Positions 8,623 through 17,417 are shown, numbered from the stretch's first letter. The stretch is 64,000 nucleotides of DNA from Brevundimonas vesicularis NBRC 12165 (GCF_001592205.1 NZ_BCWM01000003.1:62001-126000); one strand, 5' to 3'. Program-made: numbers and translations. Notes: a model not told the origin generated them from the letters alone.

Positions 8623-10697
8623 CGGCTGACGCCCAGCTCCGTCAGCAGATGATCCATCCCATAGACGTCGCGCAGGGCCACGGTGACGGCCTGGGTGGTG
8701 ACGATCACGCTGCGGTGGGTGTTGCGATCGTAGCCATAGGCGTTGCGCTGGGTCAGGACGGTGGAGTCGAAGTTGGCCCCGATGATCTCGCCCCGGGCGT
8801 TGACCGCGGGCGACCCGGACGAACCGCCGATGGTGTCGGTCGAGACGGCCATGTCCATCACCGCGTTCGGATCGATCCGGTCCTTGGCGGCCATCAGCTT
8901 GGGCGCGACCTTGAACGGTTCGGCGCCGGTGGCGCGGTCCCACAGGCCGGCGAAGGTGGTGAAGGTGCCGAAGCGCTGGCCCGGCACGTCGGAGCCTTCG
9001 ACCTTGCCATAGGTCAGGCGAAGAGTGCCGGTCGCGTCGGGATAGACGGCGTCGCCATATGCGGCGAAGCGGGCGGCCGCCAGCTGTTCCGACGCGCGGT
9101 CGGTCGGCGCCTTGACCTTATTCTCCCATTCGGTGCGGACGGCGCGGGCGTCGGCGTCGATCGACAGCACATACTGGATCATCGGATCGTCCGACGCCTG
9201 AACCGCCGCCAGGCCGCCGGTCCACAGGGCGCGACGCACGGCCGGATCGGCCAGCTTGGTGCCCGAGACGACGCGGGCCGACAGCGCCTCGGGGCTTTCC
9301 TTGCCCAGCAGGGTGCGAACGTAGGGGCTGTCCACCGTCAGCCATTCGCGCGTCTTGGACAGCCACCATTCCAGCCGGATCTGCTCAAGCTCGGGATAGG
9401 TCGGCCGTTCGGCGAACAGACCGGATTCGACGCCCGGCAGGCGGCTGTCGGCGAACTCGGCCAGACGCTGGTCCGACGGCTTGGCCCGCTCCTGCGCGCC
9501 GCGCACGATGGCCTTGGCCCACTGAAACAGCTGCGATCCGCCCGCGACCGAGGTGGTGCCCAGGCCCGTGCCGCCTTCCAGCAGGGCGGTCGGCGCATAG
9601 AGTTCGCGCGCGATGGGCTGGACCGCTTCCAGCGCACCCCAGGGATCGGGACCATTTCCGTTGGCGGCGGCGTAGCGCTGCATGAAGTCGACCTCGGCCG
9701 CCGCCTTGGACTGGATGAACTGGGCGTCGGTCAGGGCGTGCATCCGGCCCAGGCCGCGCTTGTAGGTGTTCTCCACGCCCACGATCGGGTCCATGGCGAT
9801 AAAGGCTTGGTCCTCGCCCTCTTCAGAATAGCGGATCAGACGACCGCGCAGCTCCGAGGCGATCAACTGATCCAGTGGCAGGACCACGTCGCGGATCGTG
9901 GCCAGCTGGTCCATCGTCAGCAGGCGCTGGGTCGCGCCGGGATTGCCAGTGATGAAGACGGCCTCGCCCTCGGTCGGCTTGTCGGCGTTCCAGGCGAAGT
10001 GGATCGGCGTCTCGACCGGCTTGCCGTCCTCGTACAGGCGGATGAAGGCCGCATCGATGGCGAAGCGCGGAAAGGAGAAGTTGTCCAGATCGCCGCCGAA
10101 GGTCGCGGCGCGGTCTTCCGGCGCCCAGGCCAGGCGCACATCGCTGTATTTGCGGTATTTGTAGAGTTTGAACTGGCCGCCCCGGTACAGGCTGACGACC
10201 TGGCAGCGAATCTTGGGATCGTTTCCGCAGGCTTCGGTCTCGATCCGCCCGGCCTCGGCCTCGCGTGCCTGGGTGAAGGCCTGGCCCTCAAGCCCTTCGC
10301 CGGCCTTGTGCATCCGCTCGGTGACGTCGGAGATGTCGGTCAGGATTTCGGCCGTGGCGCCGGGGCATTTGCGCTCTTCCTCGCGCGTCTTGGGCGTGAA
10401 GCCCGTCTCGCCGTACTGCTGTTGCGGCGTGGATAGGTTGGCGACGCAGGTGGCGACGCAGTGGTTGTTGGTCATCACCAGACCCTGGCCCGACACCACG
10501 CCCGCCGAACAGCCGCCGAACTTCACCGACGACAGCCGCACCCGATCCAGGAAGGCCTGATCGATATTCGTGCCTAGCGTCTGATTGGCGCGGGCGATGG
10601 GGAAGTTGTCGTAGGTCCACATGCCTTCCTCGGCGCTGGCCGAGGTGGCGGCGGCGAAAGCGAGAACGGCGGCGGAGGCGAGGAGAAGAGGGCGCAT
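8619..10697 (-). CDS. Secreted S46-family dipeptidyl peptidase (DPP7/DPP11 type), copy 1
   Basis: Periplasmic serine exopeptidase releasing dipeptides from peptide N-termini; 692 residues, normal for S46. A Sec signal peptide (MRPLLLASAAVLAFAAATSASA) is followed by EEGMWTYDNFP, the conserved mature start. The catalytic His is in MTNNHC (residue 79), the Asp is probably in the DNFSFPRF region, and the nucleophile is in GGSSGSP (residue 629). The position after FD downstream of the nucleophile, which from memory separates DPP7 (Gly) from DPP11 (Arg), is Ser here, so specificity is unclear. The stop overlaps the GTG of the GNAT gene. Confidence 0.94.
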   Translation of the reverse strand: MRPLLLASAAVLAFAAATSASAEEGMWTYDNFPIARANQTLGTNIDQAFLDRVRLSSVKFGGCSAGVVSGQGLVMTNNHCVATCVANLSTPQQQYGETGFTPKTREEERKCPGATAEILTDISDVTERMHKAGEGLEGQAFTQAREAEAGRIETEACGNDPKIRCQVVSLYRGGQFKLYKYRKYSDVRLAWAPEDRAATFGGDLDNFSFPRFAIDAAFIRLYEDGKPVETPIHFAWNADKPTEGEAVFITGNPGATQRLLTMDQLATIRDVVLPLDQLIASELRGRLIRYSEEGEDQAFIAMDPIVGVENTYKRGLGRMHALTDAQFIQSKAAAEVDFMQRYAAANGNGPDPWGALEAVQPIARELYAPTALLEGGTGLGTTSVAGGSQLFQWAKAIVRGAQERAKPSDQRLAEFADSRLPGVESGLFAERPTYPELEQIRLEWWLSKTREWLTVDSPYVRTLLGKESPEALSARVVSGTKLADPAVRRALWTGGLAAVQASDDPMIQYVLSIDADARAVRTEWENKVKAPTDRASEQLAAARFAAYGDAVYPDATGTLRLTYGKVEGSDVPGQRFGTFTTFAGLWDRATGAEPFKVAPKLMAAKDRIDPNAVMDMAVSTDTIGGSSGSPAVNARGEIIGANFDSTVLTQRNAYGYDRNTHRSVIVTTQAVTVALRDVYGMDHLLTELGVSR

Positions 10698-10711
10698 GGG
10701 CGGTGTCCTTT

Positions 10712-10863
10712 AAGTCTCCTCCCCGCCTTGCGGGGAGGTGGCGCGGCGCTTCTTCAGCGTCGTGACGGAGGGGCTCTTGGGCAGTTTACAGGCGATTGTG
10801 TGTTGGTGAAGAGCCCCTCCACCGCTTCGCGGTCCCCCTCCCCGCGCAGCGGGGAGGAGACTT
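10712..10863. repeat. Long imperfect inverted-repeat intergenic element
   Basis: The whole 180-base gap between the two S46 genes is an imperfect palindrome. The left arm begins aagtctcctccccgc and runs to gaggggctctt near 10774; the right arm mirrors it from aagagcccctc near 10808 to ggggaggagactt at 10863. Nested small hairpins (ccccgc/gcgggg) lie at each end. It resembles the dispersed REP/BIME-like elements common between Caulobacterales genes and may also act as a terminator or RNA-stability structure for the upstream S46 gene. It does not encode a protein. Confidence 0.75.
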
Positions 10864-10876
10864 CTTCGTTGTCGTT

Positions 10877-12970
10877 CTAGCGACGCACGCCCAGTTCGCG
10901 CAGCAGGCGCGGCTGGTTGTAGACGTTGCGCAGGGCCTCGGTGATGGCGGCGGTCGAGACCGTCACCGTGCGGTTCAGCTCGGGGTCGTAACCGAAGCTG
11001 CCGCCCAGCGAGTGGATGTTGCCGTCGAAAGCGGCGCCGATGACTTCGCCCTTGGCGTTGATCACGGGCGAGCCCGAGTTGCCGCCGATGATGTCGTTGG
11101 TCGAGACGAAGTCATAGACGGTCGACTTGTTGACCTTGCCCTCGGCCGCCAGCCAGTCCTCGGCCGCGTTGAAGGGCTCGGCGCCGGTGTTGCGCTCATA
11201 CAGGCCGCCGATCTGGGTGAAGGGTTCGACCGTCACGCCGCGATAGGTCCAGCCCTTCACCTGGCCGTAGGACAGGCGCAAGGAGAAGGTCGCGTCGGGG
11301 TACAGGTTGGTGCCGTAAACCGCGAACCGGGCCTGGGCGATCCTTTCGCCGGCGCGGCTGGTCGGGCCGGACACGGCCGATTCCCACTGGGTGCGCACGG
11401 CCTGGGCCGCATCGTCATTGGCCAGGACGAACTGGATCAGCGGATCGCCCGAGGCGGCCAGTTGCTCCGGCGTCATGGCCAAGGCTTGGGCGCGGAAGGC
11501 GGGATCGGCCAGTCGCGTGCCGTCGACCAGACGCTCCGCAATCTGCTCGGGGCTTTCCTTGCCCAGCAGCGCCTTCACATTCGCATTGTCGACCGTCAGA
11601 TATTCGCGGGTCTTGGACAGCCAGAAGTCGAGATAGATCTTCTCAAGGTCGTTCGAGATCGGCGTCTCGGTCGCCAGGCGACGGCCCAGCGCGGCGATGT
11701 CGGCGTCCGAATAGCCGGCGCGACGCTCGGCGACGGGTTTGGCGCGTTCCTTGGAGGCGCGGACGATGGCCTTGGCGTAGCTGTACAGCGACGAGCGCTG
11801 ACCGGCCGCCGATTCCAGCTGGCGATAGGGCAGATACAGGTCGCGCTGGGCGCTCGAGGCGCGTTCCAGATCGGCCCACGGATCGCCGATGCGCTGGGCC
11901 AGGGCCGGGTCGGCGGCGACGCGCTGGCGCAGCTCCTGCTCTTCGCGGCGCTTGGTGGCCATGAAGGCCGGGTCGGTCAGGGCGCCCTGCTGGCCGTAGT
12001 TGACCTTGAAGCCGTTCTCCAGGCCGAAGATCGGATCGACCGAGACGCGCTTGGCCTCTTCGCCGGTCGTCGAATATTCCAGCAGGCGACCGCGCAGTTC
12101 GGAGGTCTGGATCAGGCTGATGGGCAGTTGCTGGTCGCGCAGGGTTTCCAGCTGGGCCACGGTCAGCAGGCGCTGGGTCGAGCCGGGGTTGCCGGCGACG
12201 AAGGTGACGTCGCCTTCCTTGGGCGCATTGGCGTTCCAAGTCAGGTGGTTCGGCGTGGCGACCGGCTTGCCGTCTTCGTAGATGCGCAGGAAGCCGGCAT
12301 CCAGGGCGTAGCGCGGGAAGTTGAAGTTGTCCGGGTCGCCGCCGAAGAAGGCCGCCTGGAACTCGGGCGCAAAGACCAGGCGCACGTCGTCATACTTGCG
12401 GAACTTGTAGAGCTTGTACTGTCCGCCGCGGTAGAAGCTGATGACCTGGCAGGTCAGCTTCTGGTCGTCGCCGCAGGTCTCCTTCTGGATCTTGTCGATC
12501 TCGGCGGCGCGGGCCTGGACGAAGGCGGCGCCCTCAAGACCGGCGCCGGCGCCGACGACCCGATCGGTGACGTCAGTGATGTCCGTCAGGATTTCGGCCG
12601 TCTGGCCGGGGCACTTCTTCTCTTCCTCGCGGGTGGCGGGCATCCAACCGTTCTTGACGTAGTCGTTCTGGGCCGTGGACAGGTCCTGAACGCACGAGAC
12701 GACGCAGTGGTGGTTCGTCAGCACCAGGCCTTCGTTCGACACCAGCGAGGCCGAGCAGCCCTGCAGGCGGACAGCGGCGTTGCGCACGCGGTCCAGCCAG
12801 GCCTGGTCGATGTTGGTGCCGTACTTCTCGTTCACCGTGGCGATGGGGAAGTTGTCGAAGGTCCACATGCCCTCGTCGGCGCGCGCGGAGGTCGCGGGCG
12901 CCGACAGGACGGCGGTGGCGGCGCCGAGCGCGGCCAGCGAGGCGGTGAGACGAAGCGAGGGCAAGGACAT
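10877..12970 (-). CDS. Secreted S46-family dipeptidyl peptidase (DPP7-like), copy 2
   Basis: Second S46 peptidase, same orientation as copy 1. I start at the ATG at 12970 (697 residues) because it leads directly into a signal peptide (MSLPSLRLTASLAALGAA) that ends before RADEGMWTFDNFP. The catalytic His is in LTNHHC and the serine is in GGNSGSP. After the nucleophile the sequence reads AAFDGN; Gly after FD is, from memory, typical of DPP7 enzymes that prefer hydrophobic or uncharged P1 residues. The two copies are clearly homologous along their length but diverged, so this is an old duplication probably giving complementary specificities. Confidence 0.93.
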   Translation of the reverse strand: MSLPSLRLTASLAALGAATAVLSAPATSARADEGMWTFDNFPIATVNEKYGTNIDQAWLDRVRNAAVRLQGCSASLVSNEGLVLTNHHCVVSCVQDLSTAQNDYVKNGWMPATREEEKKCPGQTAEILTDITDVTDRVVGAGAGLEGAAFVQARAAEIDKIQKETCGDDQKLTCQVISFYRGGQYKLYKFRKYDDVRLVFAPEFQAAFFGGDPDNFNFPRYALDAGFLRIYEDGKPVATPNHLTWNANAPKEGDVTFVAGNPGSTQRLLTVAQLETLRDQQLPISLIQTSELRGRLLEYSTTGEEAKRVSVDPIFGLENGFKVNYGQQGALTDPAFMATKRREEQELRQRVAADPALAQRIGDPWADLERASSAQRDLYLPYRQLESAAGQRSSLYSYAKAIVRASKERAKPVAERRAGYSDADIAALGRRLATETPISNDLEKIYLDFWLSKTREYLTVDNANVKALLGKESPEQIAERLVDGTRLADPAFRAQALAMTPEQLAASGDPLIQFVLANDDAAQAVRTQWESAVSGPTSRAGERIAQARFAVYGTNLYPDATFSLRLSYGQVKGWTYRGVTVEPFTQIGGLYERNTGAEPFNAAEDWLAAEGKVNKSTVYDFVSTNDIIGGNSGSPVINAKGEVIGAAFDGNIHSLGGSFGYDPELNRTVTVSTAAITEALRNVYNQPRLLRELGVRR

Positions 12971-13094
12971 GAAGGCGTGTTTCCCAGAGCGTGGGACGGC
13001 CTGTCCCATCTGTTATGTTGTAACTAGCGCCGACGAAGGGTGGGCGCCAAGAGGCTGGAAGGCCCTTAATCCCCTGATTTCGAACCCGCAACGA

Positions 13095-13113
13095 TAAGGC
13101 TTCACAAGCCTTA
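13095..13113. promoter_or_regulatory. Perfect palindrome in a divergent promoter region
   Basis: TAAGGCTT-cac-AAGCCTTA, an exact 8-bp inverted repeat with a three-base centre, lies between the divergent S46 gene (start 12970) and the ABC exporter operon (start 13183). No T-run follows, and it is upstream of both genes, so an operator is more likely than a terminator. The binding protein is unknown. Confidence 0.45.
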
Positions 13114-13182
13114 CCCCGATTTAACTTGGCGGTGAGAGGGCGCACGGTCAGATAGGCGCAAGTTCGGGGGAACCATCGGTTC

Positions 13183-14349
13183 ATGTCGCTTGCATTATCA
13201 ACCCTGCTCTACGAGTGGCGCCGCTATATGGCGGCCATCGTGGCGCTGGCCTTTTCCGGTCTGCTGGTCCTTGCACAGGTCGGCATGTTCATGGGCATCG
13301 GCAAGGCCTTCACGGCCCAGATCGACCGCGCCCGCGCCGACATCATGATCCTGAGCCCCGGCGCCACGGCCCTGTTCAACGGGGGGCCGTCGGGCGTGCC
13401 GCGCCGCATCATGCCGGTGGTTTATCAGCATCCCGAGGTGATCGCCGTTGCGGACCTGGATGGGTCGGGCGGGCGTTGGCAGAACATCGTCAAGGACAAC
13501 AAGGGCGAAGCCGACAGCGCGCCGGGCGCCAAGAAGATGGAGTTTGTCAACGTCACCACCATCGACGCCTTGCCCGGCGCGGTAACGGTGCCGGTCGACT
13601 ATTCCGATGATCTGGTGGAGGCGTTGCGTCAGCCCTACGCTGTGGCGGTGGACCAGACCGCCTTGGGTCGCCTGGGCGTCAAACTGGGTGATCAGGCCTC
13701 CTACAACGGCAAGACGGTCAAGGTCGCGGCCGTGACCCAGGGCTATCCTAATATGATGCAGGCGACGGTCGTCATGTCGCGCGACACCCTGCGGATGCTG
13801 GGCGAGGCCAACACCGGCGAGCGGGTCGGCCCCCTGATGGTGCAGATCAAGAACCCTGCCCGTGCGCCCATCGTCGTCGCCCAGCTCAACGCCATCGCGA
13901 ACGGCCAGTTCAAGGCCTGGACCCGTCAGGACCTGGCCAAGGCCAATGAGGGGGCGATGATGAAGGAGAGCTTCATCGCCATCATGCTGGGCTTCTCGCT
14001 GTTCCTCGGCATTCTGATCGGGGTGGCCATCACTTGGCAGACCCTGCGCGGGGCCATCATGGCCAACATCAAGGAGTTCGCCTCGCTGCGGGCTCTGGGC
14101 GTGTCGATGGGTTCGCTGCGTCGGATCGTGCTGGAGCTCAGCTTCTGGGTCGGGATCGCGGGCGTTCTCGCGGCCTATGTCCTGACATGGCTGGTCAGCC
14201 TGCTGGCGGCCGGCACAGGCCTGACCATGTCCTTCCCCCCGACGATGGTGCTGATGGTTTCGGCCATGCTGGTGCTGATCGCCCTGGGCTCCGGCTTCCT
14301 GTCGCTGGGCGTCCTGAAGAAGAGCCAGCCTGCGGACCTGCTGCGATGA
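13183..14349 (+). CDS. ABC exporter permease (FtsX/MacB fold, DevC-like)
   Basis: Inner-membrane subunit of a three-gene ABC exporter, 388 residues. One N-terminal helix (about 15-36) is followed by a large periplasmic MacB-PCD-like domain (about 40-255), then three helices (about 265-290, 310-340, 350-375), which is the DevC/FtsX layout. The C-terminal KKSQPADLLR is the usual coupling end of this family. The ATPase gene starts four bases before its stop (ATGA) and an HlyD-type adaptor follows, so the order is permease, ATPase, adaptor. DevBCA pumps export glycolipids in cyanobacteria; the substrate here is unknown. Confidence 0.92.
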   Translation: MSLALSTLLYEWRRYMAAIVALAFSGLLVLAQVGMFMGIGKAFTAQIDRARADIMILSPGATALFNGGPSGVPRRIMPVVYQHPEVIAVADLDGSGGRWQNIVKDNKGEADSAPGAKKMEFVNVTTIDALPGAVTVPVDYSDDLVEALRQPYAVAVDQTALGRLGVKLGDQASYNGKTVKVAAVTQGYPNMMQATVVMSRDTLRMLGEANTGERVGPLMVQIKNPARAPIVVAQLNAIANGQFKAWTRQDLAKANEGAMMKESFIAIMLGFSLFLGILIGVAITWQTLRGAIMANIKEFASLRALGVSMGSLRRIVLELSFWVGIAGVLAAYVLTWLVSLLAAGTGLTMSFPPTMVLMVSAMLVLIALGSGFLSLGVLKKSQPADLLR

Positions 14350-15101
14350 ACAGTCATACGAAAGTCCAAGGCAAGCACGGCGACTTCGCCATCGAGGCCA
14401 AGGGCCTGGTCAAACGTTTCAAGACCGGCCGCAGCTGGGTCGAGGTGCTGAAGGGGGTCGATTTCGACGCGCGTCACGGCGACCTGACCATGGTCATGGG
14501 GCCGTCCGGTTCGGGCAAATCCACCCTGATCGCCAACCTGTCGGGCCTGCTTAAGCCGGAGGAGGGTCGGGTGGACATTTTGGACGTTGACGACCTGTGG
14601 AAATACGGCTCGGGCCGGATCGACAAGTTCCGCTTGGACCACTGCGGCTTCATCTTCCAAGGCTTCAACCTGTTCCCGTCGTTGACGGCGCTGCAGCAGG
14701 TCATGACGGTGCTGAAATACCAGGGCCTGTCGCCGTCCGAGGCGAAGAAGCGCGCCACCACGGCGCTGGAGGAGGTCGGCTTGGGCCATCGCCTGAACCA
14801 GCGCCCCAGCGCTCTGTCTGGCGGGGAGAAGCAGCGTGTCGCCATCGCCCGCGCCTTGGCCAAGAACCCGCAGATCCTGTTCGCCGACGAGCCGACCTCG
14901 GCCCTGGACGGCGAGAACGGTCAGGTCGTCATTCGCCTGCTGCGGCGCGCCGCCACCGAACACGGTGCCGCCGTCATCTGCGTCACCCACGACCCGCGCC
15001 TTGAGGCCTGGGCCGACCGGGTCATCCATATCGAGGACGGCAAAATCCTCGACGACCAACGCCGCACGCCCGATCCCGACGCCCAGCTGGCGTCCCACTA
15101 G
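14346..15101 (+). CDS. ABC exporter ATP-binding protein (DevA/LolD-like)
   Basis: Cytoplasmic ATPase of the exporter, 251 residues. Walker A is GPSGSGKST (near residue 55), the Q-loop is FIFQGFNLF, the signature is LSGGEKQR, Walker B is ILFADEPTSALD, and the H-loop is CVTHD, all intact. The ATG at 14346 overlaps the permease stop by four bases. A 12-residue extension precedes the first strand, and a short polar tail follows the ATPase domain. LolD-like enzymes power MacB-fold permeases, consistent with the neighbour. Confidence 0.95.
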   Translation: MNSHTKVQGKHGDFAIEAKGLVKRFKTGRSWVEVLKGVDFDARHGDLTMVMGPSGSGKSTLIANLSGLLKPEEGRVDILDVDDLWKYGSGRIDKFRLDHCGFIFQGFNLFPSLTALQQVMTVLKYQGLSPSEAKKRATTALEEVGLGHRLNQRPSALSGGEKQRVAIARALAKNPQILFADEPTSALDGENGQVVIRLLRRAATEHGAAVICVTHDPRLEAWADRVIHIEDGKILDDQRRTPDPDAQLASH

Positions 15102-15128
15102 ACCTTCTTTCCAACGGACCGCATCGTC

Positions 15129-16142
15129 ATGCCCGCCTTCCTGAAAAACAAATGGCTCTGGATCGGCCTGGTCCTGATCGTCCTGCTGGGCGTGGGCTTC
15201 GTCGCCTTCACCAAGGCCGGCGCGGCCAAGAAGGCCCAGGTCGAAAAAGAGTCGGCCCAGAAGATCGACAGCCCCTATGCCGCGATCGCCAACGGCAAGG
15301 CCGACGTCGAAGGCGGCGTGATCAAGGTCGCCGCCCGTCGCGGCGGCGACGTCCGCGAAGTCCTGGTCAACGAAGGCGACCGCGTCGTCGCTGGCCAGAT
15401 TCTGGCCCGTCAGGAAGACGACGAGACGCGTCTAGCCGCCCAGAGCGCCGCCGCCGCCGTCGCCGAGGCGCGCGCGCAACTGGGCATGTCGCGGGTCGAA
15501 TTGACCACGGCGCGCCGCGAATACGATCGTCTGTCTAAACTGGCGGCCGCCAACAACGTCGCCGCCCAGCGACTGGACCAGGCCCGCGACCAGATCGCCC
15601 AGGCCGAGGCGCGCATCGGGTCGCAGGACGCCGCCATCCAGACCGCCCAGTCGCGTCTGGCTGAGGCGCGCTACAACCAGGAACTGACCGTCATCCGCGC
15701 GCCGATGAACGGCCGCATCGCCCGCCGCTACGCCCAGCCCGGCGCCGGCGCCTCGACCCTGAACGTGACGGCCATGTTCGATCTGGAGCCGGACACCGCC
15801 CGTATCGTCCGCGCCGAGATCGTCGAGGCCGACATCCCCAACGTCGCCGTCGGCCAGGAGGTCGAACTGACCCCAGAGGGCGATCCGACGAAGATCACTG
15901 TCGGTCGTGTCTTGCGTCGCGCCGCCGTCTTCGGGGCTCGCCAGCTGCAGTCCGAGGACCCGTCGGCCCGCACGGACGAACGGGTGGTCGAGGTCGTGGT
16001 CTCCGCCGACAACACCCCGTTCCTGATCGGCCAGCGGGTGCTGGTGAAGTTCATGAAGCCGGGTCAGAAAGCCGGTGTCGCCCGACCGGTCCAGGCCGGC
16101 GTCGGCCCGGCGGCGGCCATGCGGCCCTCCGGCCAGAAGTAG
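15129..16142 (+). CDS. HlyD-family periplasmic adaptor of the ABC exporter (DevB-like)
   Basis: Membrane-anchored adaptor, 337 residues, third gene of the exporter operon. A single helix near residues 8-26 anchors it. A lipoyl-like half follows (VAARRGGDVREVLVNEGDRV), then a coiled-coil hairpin of about 75 residues and the second half with the conserved TVIRAPMNGRIARR. The beta-barrel and membrane-proximal segments complete the protein. It begins 27 bases after the ATPase gene. It would link the ABC pump to an outer-membrane channel such as a TolC homologue; none is encoded next to it. Confidence 0.92.
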   Translation: MPAFLKNKWLWIGLVLIVLLGVGFVAFTKAGAAKKAQVEKESAQKIDSPYAAIANGKADVEGGVIKVAARRGGDVREVLVNEGDRVVAGQILARQEDDETRLAAQSAAAAVAEARAQLGMSRVELTTARREYDRLSKLAAANNVAAQRLDQARDQIAQAEARIGSQDAAIQTAQSRLAEARYNQELTVIRAPMNGRIARRYAQPGAGASTLNVTAMFDLEPDTARIVRAEIVEADIPNVAVGQEVELTPEGDPTKITVGRVLRRAAVFGARQLQSEDPSARTDERVVEVVVSADNTPFLIGQRVLVKFMKPGQKAGVARPVQAGVGPAAAMRPSGQK

Positions 16143-16164
16143 GCCGTCCATCTAAGGTCGAAGG

Positions 16165-16189
16165 AAAGGGGCGCCGCGGCGCCCCTTTT
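16165..16189. terminator. Bidirectional terminator between convergent operons
   Basis: An 11-bp perfect stem (aaaggggcgcc at 16165-16175 with 16178-16188) around a two-base centre, bounded by A-run and T-run, lies between the adaptor stop at 16142 and the convergent crotonase stop at 16195. It can terminate both directions. Confidence 0.85.
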
Positions 16190-16194
16190 CAGTT

Positions 16195-16992
16195 TCAGCG
16201 GCCGGTGAAGTCGCCCGGCCGCTTTTCCAGCACGGCGGCGACCCCTTCCTGATGGTCGTCGGTCAGGTGGGCCAGAGCCTGCATCGCCGCCGACATCTCC
16301 AGCATCTGGTCGAAGGTCGTGTCTCGGCCCTGACGCAGCAGGGTCTTGGCCATGCGCAGGGCCTGGGGCGGCTGGGCCGCGACCTGGGCGGCGACAGCCA
16401 GGGCCTCGTCCATCAGGTCGTCGTGCGCGACCACGCGGTTGACCAGCCCCCATTCGGCGGCCGTCGCGGCATCGATGGAGCGGGCGGTGAACAGCAGTTC
16501 GGCGGCGCGCGCATAGCCGATGTTGCGTGGCAGCAGCCAGGACCCGCCGTCGCCCGGGATGATGCCCAGCTTCAGGAAGGGCACGCCGAAACTGGCGCGG
16601 TCCGAGGCGATACGGATATCGCCCAGCCCTGCGATGTCGCAGCCCAGCCCCATCGCCGGCCCGTTGACGGCGGCGATCAGCGGAACCTCAAGCCCATACA
16701 GCGACCGCACGATCCGATGGACGACCCGGCGATAGCGTTCGCGGATGGCGGCGCCCGAGCCCTCGAACAGGTCGCGCTTGTCCCGCATCGCCGTCAGATC
16801 GCCGCCGGCCGAGAACGCCCGGCCGGCGCCGGTCAGGACCACGCAGCGGATCGACGGATCGGCGTTGACCCGCTCGCACGCCGCCGCGACCTCGTCGCCG
16901 TCGCCCATATCGGGCAGGGCGTTCAGCCGCGCCTCGCGATCCAGTGTCCAGATCAGGATCGCGCCCCGCTTCTCTTCCGTGATCAGGCCCAT
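16195..16992 (-). CDS. Enoyl-CoA hydratase/isomerase-family (crotonase) protein
   Basis: Cytosolic acyl-CoA enzyme of 265 residues with the crotonase fold. The oxyanion-hole segments are present: RAFSAGGDL (near residue 60) and AAVNGPAMGLGCD (near 107). In classical enoyl-CoA hydratase two glutamates add water; here the first position reads GVPFLKLG instead of the usual PE, so that Glu is replaced, while the second (RAAELLFTAR) is kept. This points to a variant activity such as isomerase or hydratase with altered mechanism, as in many paralogues ending the motif IPGDGGSWLLPR. Monocistronic between two terminators. Confidence 0.88.
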   Translation of the reverse strand: MGLITEEKRGAILIWTLDREARLNALPDMGDGDEVAAACERVNADPSIRCVVLTGAGRAFSAGGDLTAMRDKRDLFEGSGAAIRERYRRVVHRIVRSLYGLEVPLIAAVNGPAMGLGCDIAGLGDIRIASDRASFGVPFLKLGIIPGDGGSWLLPRNIGYARAAELLFTARSIDAATAAEWGLVNRVVAHDDLMDEALAVAAQVAAQPPQALRMAKTLLRQGRDTTFDQMLEMSAAMQALAHLTDDHQEGVAAVLEKRPGDFTGR

Positions 16993-17056
16993 GCTTCGTC
17001 TCCGTCTTAAAGCCCGTCATCGACCGCGAACGCCGCGTCAGGCAAGTCCGGAATTG

Positions 17057-17082
17057 CAAAAGCCCCGGCGAGACCGGGGCTT
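17057..17082 (-). terminator. Intrinsic terminator of the small gene at 17109-17261
   Basis: A 9-bp stem (aagccccgg at 17060-17068 with 17074-17082) and a five-base loop. Read on the minus strand it ends in a T-run (17058-17061) and lies 26 bases after the stop of the 50-residue gene. Confidence 0.8.
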
Positions 17083-17108
17083 CTTCAGGCTGAGGGCCGA
17101 GCGGGCCG

Positions 17109-17261
17109 TCAGCGTTTCTTGATCGTATAGGGTACGAAGTTGGACGGATGGCTGACCACCCGGCCCGAGTTCGACGGCATATGCCGACTGTTGACCAGCA
17201 TCCCGCCCCAAAGGGCGAAGGACATCATGGCGTGTTGGAGGTTACGCTCCTTATCGTTCAT
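17109..17261 (-). CDS. Small hypothetical protein (50 aa)
   Basis: A 50-residue protein starting MNDKERNLQHAMMSFALWGG and ending NFVPYTIKKR. The ATG at 17261 is supported by AAAGGAG eight bases upstream; the longer open frame starting at 17309 has no such site. It has its own promoter candidate and a clear terminator, so it is likely a real monocistronic gene. It contains a short hydrophobic patch (MMSFALWGGMLV) but no full membrane helix. I recognise no family. Confidence 0.65.
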   Translation of the reverse strand: MNDKERNLQHAMMSFALWGGMLVNSRHMPSNSGRVVSHPSNFVPYTIKKR

Positions 17262-17345
17262 CTTGGCGTCTCCTTTCGCAGAACGATGAAAAGAGACGCG
17301 TCGTACCAATGGGATTCCACCGTCAGTCGTTTCGCGTCATCAGCC

Positions 17346-17373
17346 GATATAAGACAGTTTCGTGAATTTGCAA
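17346..17373 (-). promoter_or_regulatory. Sigma-70-like promoter for the 50-aa gene
   Basis: On the minus strand TTGCAA (17373-17368), a 16-base spacer and TATATC (17351-17346) make a plausible housekeeping promoter, leaving a leader of about 80 bases before the ATG at 17261. The spacing is one base short of ideal. Confidence 0.4.
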
Positions 17374-17417
17374 CTTTATTCGTCAGGAGTCGGAGTGATT
17401 TTCGCCACTGTGTCACA

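Noticed and set aside
10796-13027. 743-residue open frame opposite the second S46 peptidase
   Set aside because: Antisense shadow; the peptidase frame has the signal peptide, catalytic residues and expected length.
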